Assembly (NCBI GenBank): GCA_030620095.1
Contig: JAUTXW010000143.1
Span: forward strand, 1,158,501 to 1,222,500
Length of the DNA: 64,000 nt
Direction of reading: 5' to 3'
Source of the DNA: Kuschelorhynchus macadamiae
Taxonomy: Eukaryota > Arthropoda > Insecta > Coleoptera > Curculionidae
The notes under the pieces were generated by a model. It was given only the letters and a program-made list of their open reading frames with translations, did not search any database and was not told the DNA's origin. Shown piece after piece: positions 23,531 to 35,950 of this stretch; within the stretch, counting starts at the first letter, position 1; the number at the start of each line of letters is the position of its first letter. The position numbers and the translations under genes were made by a program.

Positions 23531-25169
23531 ATATAAACGTATCTCGAAAACTAATGATTTAAGGGCCTTTTTTTAATTTAACTTTTACGTTGTTTTTATG
23601 AGAAGAATCTTCTCTAGTACTGGACGACATAATTTGATTAACACACTGTAATAAACTCTGTTCTTATTTTGCTAATTAACTAAGAATATTTAAATAAGTT
23701 GTTCCTAACATATGTTGACATTTACGGTCATTATTTTAGTACAGTAATCAAATCATAAAAAAGCAAATAAGTAAATTTACAGTAATTTGTGACACAAGGT
23801 CAAAACAAATTTATCTATCTTCTCTCTAGACACCATACAGATCGAATTTATAATATTTAGAAATTATTATTTTATGCTGTGTGTTTACAGTATAGTAACC
23901 CATTTATATTTCTAATATTTCTTAGCGTAACAAAATTGCTCCTTTATTCCGCAATACTTTGAAAACTGCCAGATCGAAATTGAGTATACGTTGAATGACT
24001 TCATAATAACAATTTTATTATTGTTACAATAAAACTAAACTAAAATTCTACTAACCATGTATGTCTTAAAATTAAAACCAGCAGCCAAAAATAATTGAAA
24101 CTTTTCTATAAGGGATATTCTGGTAATAGAAATAGTGTAAATTAAAGAAAAACCTACACGAAACAGCCAAAACTAAATTAACACGAAACAGAAACTATCG
24201 AGCGTGTACGAAATTTAAAGGATAGAAAACATATCAACGAATTGATTGGAAAACATGATAAATGATACAAAGAATCTTAGATAGATATACCGGCAATTTT
24301 AAAGGGAAATCAGCTTTAAATGGAAGTGCTACAAAGATTTGCTTCTCTTAAAATTGTTAGTTCTTTTAATTGAATTGAAATTATTAAGATTCGTTTGAAA
24401 TTAACATCTTAAGACTTTCAAAAATTATTGTTACTTTTTGAGAACTTTTTTGCCATTGCACCATGGTATGTAAACTACAGGTTGAGTCAAAAACAAAGAG
24501 CCAAAAGACGCAATTTCGAATTTACTAATTTTTGCATGATGGTTTGCTTTGTATCGGACTGCTAGATTTGGAAACTGAAATGACCTAATGAGAGAACAGA
24601 TATAATTATGAGTTTTGATTATAGGATGAAATGAGAAAACGCGATGAGCTCAAGCACCTGTTCAAAACATTATTGTGACCATGGAAAACTTCCAGAGATG
24701 CCACCAAAACGTATTGCCTTACATTCAGAGCCCACGTGCTACTAACGAGATATTTGATTTGACTAACTTGATTTATACCACCTCCAACTAAGTTTCGCCA
24801 ACTAGTAGAATCTGAGTCAGTAAACCAGAAATCTTACCTTTCGCGCTTCTCCCTTGGAGCTGAAACTTGAAACGGCAGACATGAGAATTTTCCGTTTCAA
24901 TTTTCAGCGTTTCCAGCTATCCAACCCATATTTACCCAAAGGTGGATGCAATAAATGGTGATGGAATGAGACATCTATAGCATCACTGTAAAAAAACTAA
25001 AAATAGTATTTTGTTTCTGATGGACAAAAAGGAGGTTAATAGCAAATCAGGCTTACGGTGTCCAAAAAACGTTTTGCAGGCAAGGTCATGGGTCATACTC
25101 CTTGCCTCATATTGTTGCCAACTACTGCCATCAAATCTAAAACTGCTGCTGTTTTAGACTAGGTATGTT
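23531..25169. other. Intergenic, possible decayed Gypsy 5' part
   Basis: No clear frame. The 3' portion (about 24640-25170) lies directly upstream of the Gypsy protease-RT remnant on the same strand and might be decayed gag, but I see no motif to prove it. Confidence 0.3.
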
Positions 25170-26320
25170 CTTTTCGCATTAATCAACGTCCCTTTTTGCA
25201 GGATGATGTATTTGGAAAATACTTGCTTGGCCTACATAGTAGGTTCAGCTGAATGGCAAATATTAAAACTCATTTGTAAACTTCAACCTTCTTCAGGATC
25301 AGAGTGCATCATAACCAAAAACTACCAAATTTCGGATTCAATTCTTTTACCATTTAAACTTCGCCTTCGTATAATTTTATTAGACTCCTTGGATATTTCT
25401 TCTCTTTTTCAAACTCATATCATATTAGTTAAGACTTCTGGACTCGAATGGGTATTGCTTTTAATCTTTATGTTGGCGAATGTTTTTTTAACGATAATCC
25501 TGATAACCAATGTCCGCAAGTGTCAGCCATTTAAGCTTTACGTTCTCTTTCCTTGAAACAAAGAAGAATTATCAGCAACCCTGTCGATAAATATTTTTCT
25601 GCTATGGGCAATAATCTTAGTCGAATTAGTTCTAAAAACTATTCTGCTTCCGTGAAACAGCGTTACTATTCCCTTTTACGTGCCCTCAAAAAAGAAATAA
25701 GTTGCAACAGATGCATCAAATATTATCATTGACCCATTTGATTTTCCTTGGTTGTCTCCAATGGTTGGTTAAGAAAACATGGCGCACGTGCATTAACTAT
25801 CGCGCTTTGAACAAGACCTTAGCCCGAGACGCCCATCCAATTCCCTTTATGCCGGCTACTCTGACAAATTGCATGATATACGATTTTTGAGTACGTCCGA
25901 CATAAAATAGGCTTACAGGCAGATACCGATACATCTCTTACGGCATTTATAGTTCCATCCAATTGAAACGCATGATCTTTGGTCCAACAAAGTCTCAGGC
26001 TGTTTGGCAATGGCTTATATTTAAAGTCGTTGGTATTGATCTTGAAAAATTTCTTTGTGTACTTGGACGATGCTATTGTTACGAACATGTTTAAGTATTG
26101 CGTGAAATTATTAGTTATATCATATATCACATACCTGTGTAACTAAGGCATACAGCGTAGATACAGATTGCATCTACCACATGGGCAATCTTCTCGATAC
26201 AGCGCGGCACCAATTTGTATGGTTTTTCTAGTTAGCGATCGCAAGTCACCAATATATTCCCTACGCCTGTTCCGCCGCAGTGGTGGCCTTAAATAGCTAT
26301 TTTATACCAGACAATTATTA
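25170..26320 (+). pseudogene. Gypsy-type LTR retrotransposon protease-RT remnant
   Basis: Plus-strand pol fragment in several frames. About 25430-25690 reads DFWTRMGIAFNLYVGECFF, then ALRSLSLKQRRI and KYFSAMGNNL, resembling the linker between protease and RT; SVKQRYYSLLRALKKE follows. RT begins with WRTCINYRALNKTLARDAHP (25775-25830), then FLSTSDIK, and the palm FFVYLDDAIVTN (about 26049-26084), whose YxDD is intact although it lies in a different frame. RNase H, integrase and LTRs are not recognisable. The element is dead (many stops and shifts). Antisense frames here are shadows. Confidence 0.7.
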
Positions 26321-27157
<837 letters not shown>

Positions 27158-27187
27158 AGGAAAATATTAGCGCGGTAAATGGAATTT

Positions 27188-27240
27188 GGCTAACTATAGC
27201 CACGTGTTTGTGACTTAAAGTCTTCATCAATACAATCAAC
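27188..27240 (-). ncRNA. Hammerhead motif, decayed (UUGAUGA, CAAAC)
   Basis: Minus strand. Stem I with UAUAGUUA is intact, core UUGAUGA is at 27230-27224, stem II is GACUUUAAGUC, but the GAAA element reads CAAA. Probably inactive. Confidence 0.45.
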
Positions 27241-27530
27241 TAGTTGAGAAACGAGTAGAACTAACGCCAAAATGAATACACAAACCATCACCAGAGTCAC
27301 CAACAGAAAAACCGACATTTGTGATTACCAAGAGAACATCCAAAATTTACGCCGGAATTTAATACTCTATTAACCACGGAGCAGGATATAGCCACCTGTG
27401 GCGAAACTCATAACCCAAGAGTAGTAAATCAAAAGTAGGAAAAGCTATGCGATTATATTATTAAATATAAGAACTAGTGTATAGTAGAAAATGGATTTTT
27501 TTGGGATGACCGCTAAAGCTATAGAATTTG

Positions 27531-27580
27531 GCTAACTATAGCCACGTGTTTCTGACTAAAGGTCTTCAACAGTACAGTTC
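27531..27580 (-). ncRNA. Hammerhead motif, decayed (CUGUUGA)
   Basis: Minus strand. Stem I ACUGUA with UAUAGU is perfect, GAAAC is intact, but core A6 is U, and U16.1 is G (GUGGC). Confidence 0.45.
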
Positions 27581-28145
27581 TCTAGTTAAAAGACGAGTAC
27601 AACAAGCGCCAAAACTTAATACAACAAAACCACACCAGAGTCACTAGAAGGAGCAAAACCGAGATTTGTGGTTACCAAGAGAACATCCGAAATCTTCGCC
27701 GGTCTTGATACTCTATTACCATCCAGCGGCATATAGCCACCTGTGGCGGAAACTCATAACCCAAGAGTAATCAAATCGAAAGTAGAACAATATTAACGCG
27801 GCAAAAACAATTATATAGTAGAAAAAGGATTTTTTAGGACGACCGCTAAAGCACATCACAATTTTTAGGTGTTTCTAATGTATTTTGATGCCTTAAAATC
27901 GAATGTAAACACAGAATTCCCGTAGATATTCCACAACGTGCATCTGTGGCCATGTTTACAGAGTGACGCACAAGTCGGTTCTTGTATATGACATCTAAAC
28001 AGCCCGTCTCGCGAATATTGCGCTTAGTAGTAGACTAACGATATCCGAATCGGTTAAGTTTTCTATGTGTTGAATACGAAAAGGTTTCGAGTTCGCTAAT
28101 TTTTGTATTTTTAATTTACTATGACTGCGACTAAATTTAAATACA

Positions 28146-29530
28146 ATGCCTAGGCAGTGCGTAAATAGTGCCAATATTATTTGTTACGTGTGTGGAGAAC
28201 TAACTTTTAAATCGCAAAAACGTAATTTTGCACCCTTTGTGCAATAAGTTTACGATCTTTATTTCGGAGTTAAAGTTAAAGAACAAGACAAAGCATGGGC
28301 ACTTCATCTGCTGTAAGACGTGTGTAACTTTGTTAACAGGGTGGTTAAAAGGTGCAACTCGTATTACGTCCTTTGCAGTACCAATGGTTTGGAGAGAACT
28401 GAAACATCATATTACAGACTGTTATTTTTGCTTCAAGAATATTAAAGGTATAGGAACAAAATCTAAGCACACTGTTAAGTATTTTAATCTATCATAAGCT
28501 TTACGGCCCATCAAACATAGTGATGAACTTCCGGTCCTAAAGCCCCAAGAATGTTGGACCTTGGATGAAGAAGAAGAATCTACTAATAGTTCAAGTGATA
28601 CAGAGATCGTAAAGAAAGTGACAACCGACCCTTTATTTGATGGACAAGGCTACTCAGGATTTCCGCATCTGATTTCACAAGGTAAACTTAATGACTTAAT
28701 TCGAGATTTATATCTAGCAATATTCTAGCAAGAATGCAATAACAGATCCATTATGTGATTCCACGTTGAATAACCACTATTATATAATATCAGATAAATG
28801 GCACCTGGAATGATTAAGAAAATCAAAGAACATTCTTCTAATTATCGTCTTTGATGCCTGCGAGCGAGGCAATTCACATTCATTATTATGCCTTGATGAA
28901 TGCGGGAAGGTCATAGTTAGCTGTGATTCCGAAAGGTTCTTCGACTAAAAAAATAGATCACGATCCCCCTACATGCAGACACATTGGGATATCTAAACTC
29001 TGTCATGAATGGTTTAGACCTATTATCGGGCAGAGATGAACATTGGGCAGACTTTATTAAAAAAAAAATTAAATGTGCTCGTTATCTGATGGGTAAGTGG
29101 TTGCGCTCCATTAATAATGCGCTAAAAATCACCTCTCAAATAATATCGTTCAGATCTAAATTAATGACAATTCAACATCTAAATCTAGGAAAATCGCAAT
29201 CAGAACTTTTAGCATTCAGATTAAAAGGATGGAATCTTCTCCAAAATGATTTAAACATTTTTTTTACGGAAAACGGCAAAAAGATCTCACACATTGCTTT
29301 CTTCAAGAAGCAAATTTATAATATTGTTCAAATGTCAACAATATGTTTAACGCATTAGGACGGAAACATGATCCAAATGATTGGCCGATTCTTTTAAACT
29401 TAATTTAAAGGCAGTATTGGTTCACAACAGTATTAAATATCCATCTGTACCTATAGCCCATGCAGTTCATGTGAATATAAATGGGCCATATGTGGAGATT
29501 TAAAGATAATGGCTCTTCTTCTTGGTATGC
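28146..29530 (+). pseudogene. Decayed member of a multicopy insect protein family of unknown function
   Basis: Starting ATG at 28146, frames join to an N-terminal cysteine-rich part: ICYVCGELTFKSQKRNFAPF, then LYFGVKVKEQDKAWA, ICCKTCVTLLTGWLKG, SFAVPMVWREL and DCYFCFKNIKGI. An acidic/serine linker (LDEEEESTNSSSD) and HLISQGKLNDLIRDLYL follow. After an insertion it continues KSQSELLAFRLKGWNLL, and further on HNSIKYPSVPIAHAVHVN. The frame shifts near 28294 and stops occur throughout. I recall this cysteine-rich arrangement from many uncharacterised, multicopy insect and spider proteins, possibly transposon-derived; the function is unknown. Copy is dead. Confidence 0.55.
28720..29179. mobile_element. 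~460-bp insertion inside the 28.1-kb pseudogene
   Basis: Family-like protein sequence stops after IRDLYLA and resumes at KSQSELL. The intervening segment is bounded by tatatctagca (28709-28719) and taaatctagga (29180-29190), a diverged ~11-bp direct repeat. It contains an open stretch including GLDLLSGRDEHWADFIKKK that I do not recognise. Confidence 0.4.
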
Positions 29531-29696
29531 AATTGGAGTATACCAAATAATGCAGATATTTAAGTTTCTAAATGGTTTTCGTTAAAGAACTTCTTATTGT
29601 TATCTTAGAGTGGCGTATTATTTGGGGTTGGCAAATATCTGCGGACAAACGGAGAAGGTAAAGACTGATATAATGGGTTTCATGCGGGATATAAAA

Positions 29697-29749
29697 ATGT
29701 ATATGGGTCCTGAGGATGCAACAATAAAGTTGCGAAACGTCGACAACAT
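29697..29749 (+). ncRNA. Hammerhead ribozyme motif, fully consensus core
   Basis: CUGAGGA 29710-29716; perfect 5-bp stem II GCAAC (29718-29722) with GUUGC (29729-29733); GAAAC 29734-29738; triplet GUC ending 29741. Stem I GUC/GAC next to the core, an internal loop, then AUGU (29697-29700) with ACAU (29746-29749). The internal loop in stem I is typical of natural HHRs that use loop-loop contacts. Best HHR in the window; cleavage predicted after 29741. Confidence 0.7.
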
Positions 29750-29924
29750 AAAAAAAGACTTTTGTTTTTTTTTAACTAAATACTAACCCCAAAATAATAC
29801 ACCACTGTAACATAACAAGAGGATCGTTAACGAAAACCATTTAGAAACTTAATATCTGCGAAATATCTGCGGACCAACAGAGTAGGTAAATACTGATAAT
29901 ATGGGTTTCTCGCAGGATATAGAA

Positions 29925-29985
29925 TCTATGTGTGTGTCCTGAGGATGCAACAGTAAAGGTGCGAAACGTCGACAATTTACGAAAC
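29925..29985 (+). ncRNA. Hammerhead ribozyme motif, second monomer
   Basis: CUGAGGA 29939-29945, GAAAC 29963-29967, GUC ending 29970, stem I GUC/GAC. Stem II GCAAC with GGUGC has one A-G mismatch. Cleavage sites of the two monomers are 229 bases apart. Confidence 0.6.
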
Positions 29986-30090
29986 TAGAACTAGAAAGAC
30001 TTTTGTTTTTTTTACTATATCCTAACCCCAAATAATACAGTACTCTAATATAACAAGAAGATCGTTAACGAGAACCATTTAGAAAGTTAA

Positions 30091-32759
30091 AAAAATTATT
30101 ACTAAAAAAATTAATTATGCAATTTATCTTAAATTTTGCATAAGTATCAAGTTTTACATAGAAATGAACTGGTAACATTTTGATATAAATCGAAGATAGC
30201 AAAACGGCCTAATAAAATATTTAAAAAATCAGCATGAAAATATTGTTTATAGTGTTAATTTCAATTTTTGTGTAAGAATTAAATGTGATATAGAGATAAA
30301 TTGGTTAAAGTTGTGGTACGAATTTAAAGTGAAGTGCGTCGTAGGTAGAAAGAAACTGGTAAAATACTGGTAGGAATACAACATCATGGAACAAAATGGC
30401 GCCCAATAGAAATGTTTGAAAAGACAGTATATGTAAAACATATATACTGAGACTATGTACTGAACTAAATTCGGTCACACTTCGCTATTCCTAAACATAA
30501 CGAGAGAAGTTTCGGATAAAGCAAATTTACAGATTTTTTTTATACATGTACATAGATTACTCCGCGATGGTTTAACCAATTTAAATGAAATTTTTAGGAA
30601 TATTCAGGATGTTACCGGAGTGGTTCCATAGCAAGTATACTGAAAAAATGTGAAAAATGTAGGAAGGAAGCCATTTTCAACTATATTCTCGATGTGGTAT
30701 TAAACAATATATACATTTACTACTGCGCTCACCAGTCAGAAAGAAGAAGTAGGTGTGTATTTAGAAATAAAAATGTTTATAAGAAGATGAAACCGGGTTA
30801 AAAAATGCACTAAAAACTGAAAAATAATACTTTATTTTACCTGGAAAATGTTACTCTGCGAAATCAGCGTCAGACTGATAAAGACAGTAAGACATTATAT
30901 TTTTTGTATTAGACATCAAAGCACTCTGTATATACATATATTTTTGTTAAGTAATTAAGGATAAGTTTGGCACCGACTTCACAGAGTAAAATTTTTCCGG
31001 TGTAAAAAAAATATTATTTTTCATTTTTTAGTGCATTTTTTTGAAGTCGGTTTTATTTTTTATAAAAGTTTGTTTTAGAAACTTTCCGCATTTCTTCTAG
31101 TGAGCTTGATAGGCGAAGTTGATGCAGATAGGCATTTGTTAGACGGTAGGTCACTTGACAGAGAACGTAACTCGAGACAACCAGACGGTAGGGTAGACGC
31201 CAGGGGTCGAAAAAGTGAACGGGAACCGTAGCTCCGTAGTCCATGTTTAGTTATAGAACCAACCTAGTTACGCTTAGTGGCGAAAAAGAGACGTTAATGT
31301 TATTAAAAAAGAAAACGATACATACAAATGTTTATTCTTTAAAATTATTGTTGTAAAAAATAGTGCTTAAACAAATAAAATAACATTATTTTTCATATCA
31401 CCAGGGATACCTTGGTGGCATATATAATAGATTCGTAGAATGTGCTGATTATTATTAGATTCATTTCTCAATATTGATTCTGGTCCTATCTGATACGATT
31501 CTCTGCGACATTATTTCTTAAAACGAGAAATAAAATGTATGTTTATGCAATGTAAATGACAAAAGTGCACGATTTGCAAAACAATATATAAAGAAATGTT
31601 TAGCAAAAATCATATTTCATTAATTTATTTTTGCAGTTTTTTCTGTGGATAAATATGTTTAAGGTTTTGTTCAATACTTAACGTAATTTTACGTAAATTA
31701 CATTAATGTTTTCGGTTCCTCATACTATTTTAAAATTTAGTTATTCATGACATATATATTCCTAGACACGTTTCTCTCTAATATTCACCTCAATCTACAT
31801 ATTAATGAAGAGTCTGTTGATGAATAAAACCTTCGTTAAATGTAAGTTGGTTTTTTCGTAGCACGCTTTTTTGTAACCGTCTTTTTGTATTAGATAATGT
31901 TGTTACTATTAGAGGGAAAATAAAAAACTGTCTGTTTTTACACAGACATTATTTATATTGCCCTTGAGACTTTCATCATTCGATCACCCTAACACATTCT
32001 TTTTGTTTTTATCTTCTCCCCATTGTGTATTAACATATCCCTAAAGGTATTTCCTGAAGGTTTGAATATCAATACATGCCATCGTACCAGCATGAATTTA
32101 TAGCCTAGTTTTCTTCCATGTAAATGTATACAAGGTAGGAGGTTGGAAAATTACTAGAAGCAATTATCTCAACATGGTCACTATTTTTAAATTAGAATGA
32201 AAATAATTTCAGAAATAAATAAAGTATATACGTGGTGTTTTCTAAGTAATCTAAAATATTAAAATGATTCTAGGACGTTATATTTTATAATAATTTATAA
32301 TATTTTCTTAAATATCTGTAAAAACCTAACAGATATTACAATTTAATAATTTAAAAACATGCGTATTCTCATTAAAATGAATTTGAATTAGTTTCACCCG
32401 TTCATGGAAATAATTATCATTACTATTTTGTAAAAAATATGCTACGCCACTAATTTTTTTAATTGTCTACTTTTCCTGCTTTATCAGTTCAGTAAGTAAA
32501 CCCTTTACGAAATAAACTAAATTATAAAAATTGTGTAGATTATTATAGTGCACGATGAGTTCATAATGAATTTGTGTACAATTAATTTTACAATAACTTA
32601 CGCTTAAATAAATTTAAATTCGATAAAAAAATTTAAACACTGATAATTATTGCTTCATATATACTTTTTCAGGTAATGTAATAATATTCTTACTAATTAA
32701 AAATAGACAAACAAGAACACTGACCCCCCTAACCTCCTTATTATTTCCGAAACAATAGT
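30091..32759. other. Intergenic with dispersed repeats, no gene
   Basis: About 30455-30530 relates to 18770-18860, and about 30580-30690 (tggttccatagcaagtatactg) relates to 19540-19600. Around 32420-32490 tattttgtaaaaaatatgct is repeated at 36785-36850. No coding similarity. Confidence 0.4.
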
Positions 32760-33269
32760 ATATTGTGGCAAATGATATTATAGTTTTTTATCATCCATTC
32801 ACCTTTTTTTTTAAATGTATAGGATTCATATTTTTGTATTCTAATGGCAGCATATTTATTATCTTAGGCACTACATAAGAAACTTGTCTTTATACACATT
32901 ATGAATATCATATGTTAGCACTGATTCTACAAAAGCGTGGTAAAAACTTCTTAGTATTTTCTGAGGCACAATCTGTCTTAGAGCATAAAACTGAAAGGCC
33001 ATCCCTCTCAAGTCTAAATTCTCAATACAAGCTTGCCATTTCATATTCTAGTCAAAGATTACACTCAGGTATGTTGTCTGTTTGTTTGATGATTTGAGTA
33101 CAGTGACAATTGGCAAAATCCTTACAGTCAGATTTGTGAATTTTTATATAGCTTCTGAGGACATTGACCACTCATAGAGAATGCCAGAAAATTTCATCTG
33201 TATTGTTTTTTTTGTCTTTTCCAGGGCTACTTACTACTTTACTACTACTATCTCTTATATGTATGACTG

Positions 33270-33271
<2 letters not shown>

Positions 33272-33315
<44 letters not shown>
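33272..33315. repeat. (TA)n microsatellite inside LINE RT
   Basis: TA tract at the point where the minus-strand RT domain breaks off after the TPVYK-like block. Confidence 0.95.
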
Positions 33316-33316
<1 letters not shown>

Positions 33317-33834
33317 ATTTTATGACCTGGTTTGTACTGGGGTGTTATTGAGCTTTTAGATATAGAGGGGAAAATACATTCACCGAGAACGGTATTATCC
33401 AAGTGGATTAAATGGTTTTAATAGTTGTGCTTTTTGTATTTTAATCATTTCTGCAGAGATCTTATCTTCTCCACTAGCCACGTTAGTTTTCAAAAGATTT
33501 ATTTCGGTAATTAACTCCGTATCTGTTATGGGTTGTAAGAACATTGAATTGCCACAAAAATCTTCATTAGGAGTAAAGTTACTGGGCCTAACAAGTTTTT
33601 GCCTACTGTACTAAAATATGTATTAAGTTCAGTCGCTTTACCTTTATTATCAAAAATGTCAATACCTTTCTCATTTTTAATCTTGTTTATATTTTCTGTG
33701 CTATTTTTTTCAATAGTAATATCTTTTACAACTTGCCACAATTTTCTAGGGTTTTTTGTATTTTTGTTAAATAAAGTTTTATAATATATATGTTTAGTTT
33801 TATTTATAAGTTTGATAAGTCTGTTTCTATAGTT

Positions 33835-34486
33835 CCTGAAATCATTTAACAGCACTCTGGGCCACTTTTTCCCTTATGGAGGTCGATAACCCCTGCGTCA
33901 TCCACACTTTAGAATGTTATCTTCTGTTTTTAATTTTGATCTTACTAGTGCATAGCGTTAAAAAGTTTATTAATATCACTACAATTATCTCTGCAATTTT
34001 GTTAGGATCATTGCAATCGAGAATCCTCCCCCTTCCACTTGTCCCAAGCCAACATCTACTAGAATTGTTAAATCTATTTATAAACTTGTTTGGTGTATTT
34101 TTGTTTTAACTTTTTCAGGCTTGGATGGTCACTGAAACCGCTGTTCAGAATAATTCAATTCCTGAAATCATTTAACAGCACTTTGGGTCACTCTTTCCCT
34201 TATGGAGGTCAATAACCCCTGCGTCATCCACGCTTTAAAATGTTGTCTTCGGTTTTTAATTTTGACCTTACAAGTGCATCGCGTTAAAAGGTTTATTAAT
34301 GTCCCTACAATTATCTCTGCAATTTTATTAGGATCATTGCAATCGAGAATCCTCCCCATTCCACTTGTCCCAAGCCAACATCTACTAGAATTGTTAAATC
34401 TATTTATAAATTTGTTTGGCGTATTTTTGTTTTAACTTTGTCAGGCTTGGATGCTCACTCAAACCGCTGTTCAAAATAATTGAGTT
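33835..34486. repeat. 326-bp tandem duplication inside the LINE
   Basis: Units 33835-34160 and 34161-34486 begin cctgaaatcatttaacagcac and stay closely similar to their ends. Both encode the same minus-strand endonuclease C-terminal segment, so the duplication is secondary. Confidence 0.85.
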
Positions 34487-35130
34487 AATTGAATTTATTT
34501 TGTTTTTTTACAAAGATATGATCCAGACAGGACCAAGACCGCTTCTCTATCTTTGTATGTTTATTTATTCTACTCGTATATCCAAAAGTCGAAAAAATAT
34601 TCGAATACTCAATTACTATTTGGGAGGCAGAATCAAGGAGATCGATATTTATGCCACTAGCAAAGATTTCTATAGAACATTTTTAAAAATTAGTTTCAAA
34701 CAGGCCTGTGAGGTGTTTTATATATTTCTCGGGATTCATAGAGGGCGACCTATAATACGCAATTACCCCGAAAATTATAGTATCCTTTCTTAGTGTTACT
34801 TTTAAAAATTATTTTTTAAAAGTATCATTAACAGTTATTGTACTTGAGTGCTGGGCAGGACCATTTTTAATAAGCATAATTGTACCATAACATTTGTTTA
34901 TCCTACTCTCATTATAAAAAGCATAATAGTTTCTGATCCCAAATTCTGCAATATTATTTATTTTATTGGTTTCGGACATAACAATAAGGTCAAAACCAAC
35001 CTTCAGTGATTCTAACCAGACTGTAAAATTACCAAATTTTTTCCTAATACTATGAATGTTTACATGAACCAAGTTAAAATCTTTAATACTGTCAGAAAAG
35101 TACCACCTTGTATTTTCAATATCATTACAT

Positions 35131-35950
35131 ACTATAGTATCGCAGCACTTGTCAAGTTGGTATGAAGTTGGGTCTGCGAATGGAGTGGTGGATTGTCCAT
35201 TTTTCGTTTTACATATTGAACAGTTTAACCTTTGGTTTACTTCAGCTTACCTATGTCTTCATCACAATTTATTCTCACTAGTTCACAGTCTTCAGATTTC
35301 CTTACATGTGTTTTATCTGCTATAAACCAGATGAACTTTCTTAAGGAGGTCTCGCTGTTCCGTGGATAGATCTTTATTAATAAATATAGAACGTGAGCCT
35401 GGTAGATTGAATTGGTCATTGCTGATTTTCCCTTTTTCTTTTCGTTTAATAAAAAAAGCCTGTTTTTGCTCTGAAGGTAACAGCTATTGGTGAATTATCC
35501 TTTGTTTTGTTTAATATCCCAATTTCAACATAACTGAGCCGTAAACAAGGATCAATAAATTGTAGAACTTGCTCTGCCTTTTTTTTTACTTCCTGTGATT
35601 TCAGTTCATTTGTGGTACTATTGACCTCAACCAATATTTGATTATTTTGCCTTCTTTGCAGTTCACTCGAGTATGACTGACCTTTTAATTACTTTAGCTC
35701 CGAGCTTATTCGCTGATTTTCTCGTTTAAGGGCCTTTATTTCTTTAAATAGATATCGTATTTCTTTTGTTAGGTCATCTCTAAGTTTTTGTAAATCATCA
35801 GTTATTTCCTCGTTTCTTTGTTTTATGGGCATTTATGGTAAAATTACCTTTATTTCCGACCAAATCACATGAATTTTCTGGAATTTTTGTGGGTACCTTG
35901 ATCTCATTTTCTACGCGAATTTTACAAACGCCACAAATCATATTAAACAA
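35131..35950 (-). pseudogene. LINE ORF1 with coiled coil and FP25K-like domain
   Basis: Minus strand, upstream of the endonuclease. Near 35944 it starts MICGVCKIRVENEI, possibly part of a zinc-binding finger. From 35830 to 35640 a long coiled coil runs (KLRDDLTKEIRYLFKEIKAL, then KRENQRISSELK). Next come KKAEQVLQFIDPCLRLSYVE and NSPIAVTFRAK (35600-35460). The last part, with FINKDLSTEQRDL-like and VRKSEDCELVRINCDEDIGK segments, resembles the baculovirus FP25K-like domain found in ORF1 of many insect LINEs, thought to bind nucleic acid or shape RNPs. Frameshifts near 35450 and 35320. Same element as the ORF2 remnant below it. Confidence 0.6.

Larger units (their letters stand above)
29553..30090. 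mobile_element. Retrozyme-like tandem repeat, ~228-bp monomer with hammerhead
   Basis: Two direct monomers are offset by about 228 bases (atctgcggac at 29637 and 29865), each with a hammerhead. Monomers end with a block gatcgttaacgaaaaccatttagaaa (in two shorter words: gatcgttaacg, accatttagaaa). An inverted copy of this block (about 29553-29632) precedes the first monomer, so the array is flanked by inverted sequence. No ORF. Short tandem monomers with one HHR each match the retrozyme pattern. Confidence 0.65.
32760..35130 (-). pseudogene. LINE ORF2 (endonuclease-RT), Jockey/CR1-like, RT core deleted
   Basis: Minus strand. The APE endonuclease N-terminus (35072-34809) has NIHSIRKKF, FDLIVMSETNKI (catalytic-region E present, usual W after T replaced by N) and YNESRINKCYG. 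The endonuclease C-terminus (34486-34165, duplicated at 34160-33835) has GRILDCNDPNKIAEII, then WMTQGL. The spacer (33855-33526) has IYYKTLFNKNTKNPRKLW and LNTYFSTVGKNL. RT start (33500-33320) is SGEDKISAEMIK, then TPVYK-like. A (TA)n tract then replaces the fingers and YxDD. C-terminal parts resume below 33170: HKSDCKDFANCHC, YLSVIFD, RGMAFQFYALRQIVPQKILR and IINMLPLEYKNM (about 32810). Inactive. Confidence 0.7.

Noticed and set aside
25819..26130. Minus-strand 103-codon frame
   Set aside because: Antisense to the Gypsy RT region with its YLDD motif on the plus strand.
27385..27420. gccacctgtggcgaaac as another hammerhead
   Set aside because: It has a good stem II and GAAAC but no CUGANGA-like core before the stem, and it is antisense to the HHR family there.
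33876..34435. Two similar plus-strand 77-codon frames
   Set aside because: Antisense shadows of the duplicated endonuclease segment of the minus-strand LINE.
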